From positions 1 through 36,939 of the forward strand of contig NZ_BATB01000038.1 of NCBI RefSeq assembly GCF_000466965.1: a stretch of 36,939 nt of DNA, read 5' to 3'. Below are positions 32,458-36,939 of this stretch, in pieces (positions within the stretch are counted from its first letter, which is position 1; each line of letters opens with the position of its first letter). The position numbers and the translations under genes are program-made. The stretch comes from Limimaricola cinnabarinus LL-001 (GTDB lineage: Bacteria > Pseudomonadota > Alphaproteobacteria > Rhodobacterales > Rhodobacteraceae). The notes below the pieces were generated by a model. The model was not told where the DNA came from, did no database searches, and saw only the letters and a list, made by a program, of their open reading frames with translations.

Positions 32458-33312
32458 ATGCAGGATCAGTCATTTACAGGCAGAATGACATGCGCGGGTC
32501 TGGCGCTTGCGCTGACGCTGGCCACGCCGGGCGGGGCCAAGGCCGATGCGGCGGCGATGGACGCACTGGCCGAACGGGCCGCCGCCGCGATCGGGCGGCT
32601 GCATTCCAACGCGCAAAGGGCCTTGGTGACAGTCGCCCAGGACGAGGCCTTCGCGGATTATTTCCACACCCACGACGATGACGACCGGCATCGCCACAAG
32701 TCGCGGATCGACCAGGTTTCACTGGCGACGCAGGACAAGTTCCATGTCGAGGAAATGTGCCTGATCGACCCGCAAGGCGCCGAGATCTCGCGCATCGTCG
32801 GCGACGAGATCGCGCATGATCTGGCTACCGACGAAGCCGATGCGCCCTTTTTCGCCCCCGGCTTCGCGGCCGGCCACCGGCAGGTCTACACCTCGCCGAT
32901 CTACCTGTCGCCGGATGCCGACAAATGGGTCGTGGCCTATGTGACGCCGGTGCTGGTCGACGGGGACAAGCGGTCGATCCTGCATTACGAACACGCCTTC
33001 ACCGTCTATGGCGAGATCCTGCAGAACTTGGCCGACCGCGCCGATGGCGCGCTGATGATCGTGGCCGATACCGGGCATGTGATCTTCGACAGCCGCACGC
33101 AGATCCCGATCGAGCGGAAGGGCGACCTCGAGGCGCGCGACGACTATTTCGCGAGTTTCGACCTCGCCGGGCTGGATCTTGCCGGGTTCCGAGAGGCGAT
33201 CGGCGGCGCGGAGTCGCAGGGCCAAGGCCGCATCACCATGGGCGAGGCCGCGCATGACGCCGCCTTCCGGGTGATCGGGCCCTGGACGCTCATCAGCCTG
33301 CAGGCGCTTTGA
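32458..33312 (+). CDS. Secreted Cache/PDC-like sensor protein paired with the GGDEF-EAL gene
   Basis: The 284-residue protein has a signal peptide (hydrophobic CAGLALALTLATPGGAKA, cut near AKA/DAA) and no other membrane segment, so it should be periplasmic. The body looks like a Cache/PDC ligand-binding fold: a long N-terminal helix, then MCLIDPQGAEISRIVGDE, RQVYTSPIYLSPDADKWVVAYVTPVLVDG and ALMIVADTGHVIFDS, as in extracellular sensor domains of kinases and cyclases. Here it is a free protein with no output domain. A His/Asp-rich patch lies at H70-H80 (HTHDDDDRHRH). AAGGAT precedes ATG 32458; M10 is an alternative start. Only 2 bp separate it from the next gene, so the two very probably work together. 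Family placement is by fold-like pattern, not firm. Confidence 0.65.
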   Translation: MQDQSFTGRMTCAGLALALTLATPGGAKADAAAMDALAERAAAAIGRLHSNAQRALVTVAQDEAFADYFHTHDDDDRHRHKSRIDQVSLATQDKFHVEEMCLIDPQGAEISRIVGDEIAHDLATDEADAPFFAPGFAAGHRQVYTSPIYLSPDADKWVVAYVTPVLVDGDKRSILHYEHAFTVYGEILQNLADRADGALMIVADTGHVIFDSRTQIPIERKGDLEARDDYFASFDLAGLDLAGFREAIGGAESQGQGRITMGEAAHDAAFRVIGPWTLISLQAL

Positions 33313-33314
33313 TC

Positions 33315-36185
33315 ATGGCCGCCATTCCCGGCATCGGTTGGGCCAGAGGGGGCCTGCGTCTGAAAATGGCGGCGACGCTCTTTGCCTGCGCCGTCGTCTC
33401 GCTCGGGATCGGCACGATTGTGGCCACCTATTTCGGCGAGCGCGCGCTGCGCGCCGAGGTCGCGGACAAGGCCGTCCGCGCCCTCGATGCCGATATGCGC
33501 GACCTTCAGCGCCAGCTTGATCGCGCGATGTACGACTTGGCCACGCTGTCCGAGACCAACGTGATGCAGGACGTGCTGATCGGTGACGGCATCGGCGCGA
33601 TCGCCGATTCGCTGGCGGCGGTGCGGACGCGCTACCGCGAATTCGCCTTCCTCGTGGTGACGGACGAAAGAGGCGCGGTCATCGCGGCCGACAATCTCGA
33701 CATCGCGCCGGGGCAGGTGCTCGATATCTATCAGCTGGAGATGGGGCTGATCGGGCTGCCGATGGCGGGGCGGTTCGGCATGCATCCCGAGATCGCGGGG
33801 GAATCGTCGCTTTTCAGCGTACCGATCCGGGCCGATTACGACCCGGACACGGTGATCGGCGTGCTGTCCGGCGCGATCGACATGGGCTGGCTGCGCGAAC
33901 GGCTCGGCCAGGTACAGATCGGCGACGAGGAGCAGGGTCCGGAACGCGCGCTGCTGCTGCGCGACGGCGACGGGCCGCCGCTCTACCGCACCGAGGCCGA
34001 GGCGGCCGGCGACATCGTGCAACGCCTGATGGCGACCGGCGCGCAGGGCACGGGCAACACCGGCTCCGATCTCGTCACCACGGCGCGGTTTCCTGCAGAC
34101 AACCGGTTCTGGCATCTCGATCTCGAAATGGTGGCGGGGCTCACCGAGGAGGCCGCCTTCGGCTCGATCACGCAACTCAAGCGCAACCTGATCCTGACCT
34201 CCGCGCTGATCGCGCTGATAATGCTGGCCATCGGCTGGTGCCTGTCACGAAGGCTGACCGGCCCGATCACCGCCATGAGCGGGGCGATGAAGCGGCTGTC
34301 GCGGGAGGACTGGGACGAAACCCCCGACGTGACCGAGCTGATCGGCCCCGCAACCATCGCGCGGTCCGACGAGATCGGCCTTCTGGCACGCAGCTTCGAC
34401 CGGCTGATCACCCAGCTCGCCCAGGCCCGCGCCCGGTTGATCGAACAGTCCGAGGCCGAGATCGCCAAGCGCAACCTGCAGCTCGATGCGGCGCTGAACA
34501 ACATGTCGCAAGGGTTGTGCATGTATGGCCCCGATGGCGAACTGATCGTGCACAATCAACGCTTCGAAGAGATCTATGGCCTTCCGCCCGGCGCCGTGGA
34601 GCCGGGGATGAAGCTCGGGCAGATGCTCCGGGCGATGCGCGCCGCCGGGCACGACATCTCGGGGCAGGACACCGAATTCATGACCACCATCGCACGGCGC
34701 GGTGGCGAGAGGCGGATGATGACCCATCTTGCGACGCTGGGCGACGGCCGCGCCCTGTCGGTCTGCTGCGTGCCGATCGCCTCGGGCGGCTGGCTCGCCA
34801 CCTTCGAGGACGTCACGGAGCGCAAGCGCGACGAGGCGCGGATCGAGCACATGGCGCATCACGACGCCCTGACCGATCTGCCCAACCGGCTGCTCTTTGC
34901 CCGCCGGATCGAAGAGATCGTCGCGACGACGGCGCGCGGTCATCAGCATGCCGTGCTTTACCTCGATCTCGACCATTTCAAGTCGGTCAACGATCTGTTT
35001 GGCCATCCCGTCGGCGACGAGCTGCTGCGCCAGGTAAGCGCGCGGCTGCGCGCCTGCCTGCGCCCCTCGGGGGTGGTCGCGCGCTTTGGCGGCGACGAGT
35101 TCGCGATCATCGAGGGCGACATCGCCTCTGGTGAAGAGGCGCGCAAGCTGGCCGAACGCATCATCGAGGACATCGCCAGACCGTTCGAGATCGACGGCCA
35201 CCAGATCGCGATCGGCACCAGCATCGGGATTTCGCTCTTTCCCGGTGACGGAAGCGACGCCGAGGCGCTGGTCAAGGCGGCCGACATGGCGCTCTACCGG
35301 GCCAAATCCGACGGGCGCAATGGTTTCCGCTTCTTCGAGCAGGAGATGGACAGCTCGATGCAGCATCGCCGGACACTCGAACGGGATCTCCGTCTGGCTT
35401 TGCAGAAGGATGAGTTCGAGGTCTACTACCAGCCCATCGTCAACACGGGGACGAACCGGGTCAGCTGCTTCGAGGCGCTGCTGCGCTGGACGCATCCCGA
35501 GCGCGGCGCGGTGTCGCCGGCGGAGTTCATCCCTCTCGCCGAGGAGATCGGCCTGATCGGCGAAATCGGCAACTGGGTGCTGGAGCGCGCCTGCGACGCG
35601 GCCACCGATTGGCCCGCCCATGTTCGCATCGCGGTCAACCTGTCGCCGGCGCAGTTCCGCTCGCAGCAACTGGTCGATCAGGTCGCGCGGGCGCTGGAAC
35701 GCACCGGCCTCGACCCGCGGCGGCTGGAACTGGAGATCACCGAGTCCGTCCTGCTGCGACAGAGCGAACTGGTGCTGTCGATCCTCAAGCAGTTCCGCGG
35801 CATGGGCGTGCGGGTGTCGATGGATGATTTCGGAACGGGCTACAGCTCACTTGGCTATCTGCGCTCCTTCCCCTTCGACAAGATCAAGATCGACCGCTCC
35901 TTCATTCGCGACATCGAGAAGGGCGGCGACGCGCTGTCGATCATCCGGGCGATCACCGGGTTGGGGACGAGCCTCGGCATGACCACCACCGCCGAGGGTG
36001 TCGAGACGCTCGAACAGCTCAATCAACTTCGTTCCGAGGGCTGCAACGAGGTTCAGGGTTTCTATTACAGCCCGGCGGTCCGACTTGGCGCGGTGCCGGC
36101 ACTGCTCACAGGCATCGGTGCACCCTTGCCCGCGGACACGTCGCCTCAGGAAAATGGCGCGTGGCTAGCTCGGGTGTCCGCCTGA
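33315..36185 (+). CDS. Membrane GGDEF-EAL protein with Cache-like, HAMP and PAS domains
   Basis: The 956-residue protein makes and/or degrades cyclic-di-GMP. In order: TM1 about 18-40; a periplasmic Cache-like domain about 41-290 (FLVVTDERGAVIAADN, VIGVLSGAIDMGWL); TM2 about 292-312; HAMP 313-368; PAS about 385-500 (NMSQGLCMYGPDGELIVHNQRFEEIYGL); a GGDEF domain with intact FGGDEF (591-596); and an EAL domain with EALLRW (720-725), NLSPAQFR, EITESVLL, DDFGTGYSSL (837-846) and AEGVET. The inhibitory RxxD site reads RPSG, so product inhibition is probably lost. Both catalytic motifs look intact, hence bifunctional or switchable. Start ATG 33315 lies 2 bp past the Cache-protein stop; a TTG at 33309 would overlap it. 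The extra periplasmic partner suggests a shared ligand signal. Confidence 0.92.
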   Translation: MAAIPGIGWARGGLRLKMAATLFACAVVSLGIGTIVATYFGERALRAEVADKAVRALDADMRDLQRQLDRAMYDLATLSETNVMQDVLIGDGIGAIADSLAAVRTRYREFAFLVVTDERGAVIAADNLDIAPGQVLDIYQLEMGLIGLPMAGRFGMHPEIAGESSLFSVPIRADYDPDTVIGVLSGAIDMGWLRERLGQVQIGDEEQGPERALLLRDGDGPPLYRTEAEAAGDIVQRLMATGAQGTGNTGSDLVTTARFPADNRFWHLDLEMVAGLTEEAAFGSITQLKRNLILTSALIALIMLAIGWCLSRRLTGPITAMSGAMKRLSREDWDETPDVTELIGPATIARSDEIGLLARSFDRLITQLAQARARLIEQSEAEIAKRNLQLDAALNNMSQGLCMYGPDGELIVHNQRFEEIYGLPPGAVEPGMKLGQMLRAMRAAGHDISGQDTEFMTTIARRGGERRMMTHLATLGDGRALSVCCVPIASGGWLATFEDVTERKRDEARIEHMAHHDALTDLPNRLLFARRIEEIVATTARGHQHAVLYLDLDHFKSVNDLFGHPVGDELLRQVSARLRACLRPSGVVARFGGDEFAIIEGDIASGEEARKLAERIIEDIARPFEIDGHQIAIGTSIGISLFPGDGSDAEALVKAADMALYRAKSDGRNGFRFFEQEMDSSMQHRRTLERDLRLALQKDEFEVYYQPIVNTGTNRVSCFEALLRWTHPERGAVSPAEFIPLAEEIGLIGEIGNWVLERACDAATDWPAHVRIAVNLSPAQFRSQQLVDQVARALERTGLDPRRLELEITESVLLRQSELVLSILKQFRGMGVRVSMDDFGTGYSSLGYLRSFPFDKIKIDRSFIRDIEKGGDALSIIRAITGLGTSLGMTTTAEGVETLEQLNQLRSEGCNEVQGFYYSPAVRLGAVPALLTGIGAPLPADTSPQENGAWLARVSA

Positions 36186-36547
36186 GATGGGGGTCTGGCG
36201 TCCTCGTGACGCCCCCCCTCCGGCGGCAGCGTCAGGTGCAGGTCGCGCGCCGATGCTCTCTCGATCCGGAACCCATGCACCACGCCCCGAGCAACGTGTG
36301 CGTAGACCCCGGGGCGCGCCGGACGACACGGAAGCCGCTCGGGATTGATGCTCGGCTCTCCCTTGAGGACATAAAGAGATTCGACATCGTTCGAATGCCA
36401 GTGGAGCGGCATCATCTCGCCGTATCGGGCTGTTTCATCAATCGTCGCGAAGCCCCGCGGCTGCTGTCGTCGGGGGGGCTGGAAAATGGGTGTGCGTCCT
36501 GTCCGGCCATCGCAACTCCGCTTCCCCGGGCTCGGGAAAACAGGCAC
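36146..36547 (-). pseudogene. Degenerate cupin-domain gene remnant
   Basis: The 133-codon frame contains a clear cupin motif 1, G-x5-HxH-x4-E-x6-G (GEMMPLHWHSNDVESLYVLKG), and a weak motif 2 (RGVVHGFRIE), in which the usual Pro is Ala. What precedes (Arg/Pro/Gln-rich) and follows (HEDARPPSQADTRASH) is unlike any cupin, and the 3' end overlaps the GGDEF-EAL gene antisense by 40 bp. I read it as the decayed core of a small cupin protein, possibly once a sugar- or flavonoid-related dioxygenase type, but no function can be given. Confidence 0.45.
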
Positions 36548-36877
36548 CGGCTAACCGCTCCTCTTCTTCACATTCGACATGGACGTCGCTTCCCAGAGGA
36601 TCTTCGGGGGGATGAAAACGGATCGCCATGCTCCGGGCTTTGACCGGGCCGGCGTGATGGCGTGCGAGGAGCTGCAAAGCGTCTGAAAAGCACCGCTCCG
36701 CTTTTGGTCGAGCAGCAGGGGCGGCTTGCGTAAGACAAGTTGGAGGAGAGCCCTCTTTACGCAGACCTACCTCGGCATTACGTAGGTTATGCATGACCTA
36801 CGTATGGATGCGTAATGACGAGTGGCGATGTTGCGCAAATCAGCCCCAAGCATGACTGCTCCCTTTCCCGCCTTTCT
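36548..36877. other. Non-coding or degenerate DNA with nested inverted repeats
   Basis: I find no convincing gene in this stretch. An open minus-strand frame (36438-36794) lacks any recognisable domain. The notable content is the repeat cluster at 36776-36817. Confidence 0.35.
36776..36817. repeat. Nested inverted repeats, TACGTAGGT / ACCTACGTA inside CATTACG / CGTAATG
   Basis: Inner 9-bp arms (36779-36787 and 36796-36804) flank an 8-bp ATGCAT-containing centre. Outer 7-bp arms (36776-36782 and 36811-36817) overlap them. Another ACCTAC half-site lies just upstream (about 36765-36770). This could be a regulator-binding cluster for a gene on either side or part of a mobile-element end. Confidence 0.45.
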
Positions 36878-36939
36878 TCAGCGGACGGCTTCGATCTCGG
36901 CCCGTCCGAGGGCCGAGAAGCGGTTCATGATGGCGATGC
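36878..36939 (-). CDS. C-terminal end of an unidentified protein (partial)
   Basis: On the minus strand an open frame enters from beyond the window and ends after IMNRFSALGRAEIEAVR with TGA at 36880-36878. Twenty codons are too few to identify. The ending vaguely recalls transposase C-termini, but I cannot support this. Confidence 0.25.
   Translation of the reverse strand, partial: IAIMNRFSALGRAEIEAVR

Noticed and set aside
36878..36939. Insertion-sequence transposase end
   Set aside because: Only 20 codons are visible and no terminal inverted repeat or target duplication can be shown.
1..36939. CRISPR arrays, tRNA/rRNA genes, riboswitches, phage or restriction-defence genes
   Set aside because: I looked for regularly spaced repeats, cloverleaf-like segments and known defence motifs and found none; the exciting content is metabolic and signalling.

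Overview
The window is very GC-rich chromosomal DNA from an alphaproteobacterium, most likely of the Rhodobacterales (Roseobacter/Paracoccus-like). This rests on base composition and on the mix of TRAP, tripartite tricarboxylate (TTT) and ABC importers with many FCD-type GntR and LacI regulators. It is an inference, because no rRNA or other taxonomic marker is present. About 32 kb is a catabolic locus for sugar acids and deoxysugars, made of several self-contained modules, most with their own regulator and importer or operator.

Layout. 1-923 (+): 3' part of a Ca2+/Na+ antiporter. 968-5976 (-): module A, an FCD GntR regulator, an LplA-type binding protein without permeases, a Gfo/Idh/MocA oxidoreductase and a ManD-type dehydratase. 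6358-7183 (+): kduD behind a short leader ORF. 7260-14067 (-): module B, tctC-tctB-tctA, a RhmD-like enolase-superfamily dehydratase, a 2-keto-3-deoxy-L-arabinonate dehydratase-like protein, an FCD GntR regulator and a PdxA2-like dehydrogenase. The predicted route runs from an imported aldonate (probably a pentonate) to a 2-keto-3-deoxy acid and on to alpha-ketoglutarate semialdehyde. 14353-14529 (+): csbD. 14566-19198: module C, gluconate (lacI-type gntR diverging from gntK-dctPQM, with two operators between them). 19268-22360: module D, L-idonate/5-ketogluconate (LacI regulator, idnO, divergent idnD with a leader ORF). 22379-23620 (-): orphan GAF histidine kinase. 23822-32256: module E, L-fucose-like oxidative catabolism (RbsABC-type importer, internally deleted SDR, UxaA-family dehydratase; divergently a GntR regulator, aldo/keto reductase, FucU mutarotase and lactonase). 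32458-36185 (+): a secreted Cache-like sensor protein coupled to a membrane GGDEF-EAL protein. 36186-36939: degenerate DNA with a cupin remnant, nested inverted repeats and the tail of an unidentified reading frame.

The modules take up and oxidise, dehydrate or phosphorylate their substrates. The common lower enzymes (KDG kinase, KDPG aldolase, alpha-ketoglutarate semialdehyde dehydrogenase) are not here and must lie elsewhere.

A striking feature is that seven genes are broken by what look like single-base deletions, eight events in all. Restoring one base (two in pdxA2) rebuilds each full family-length protein. This suggests consensus errors in the assembly more than true gene decay, but sequence alone cannot decide. 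The SDR at 27401-27622 is different: it has lost an internal block of about 180-190 codons.
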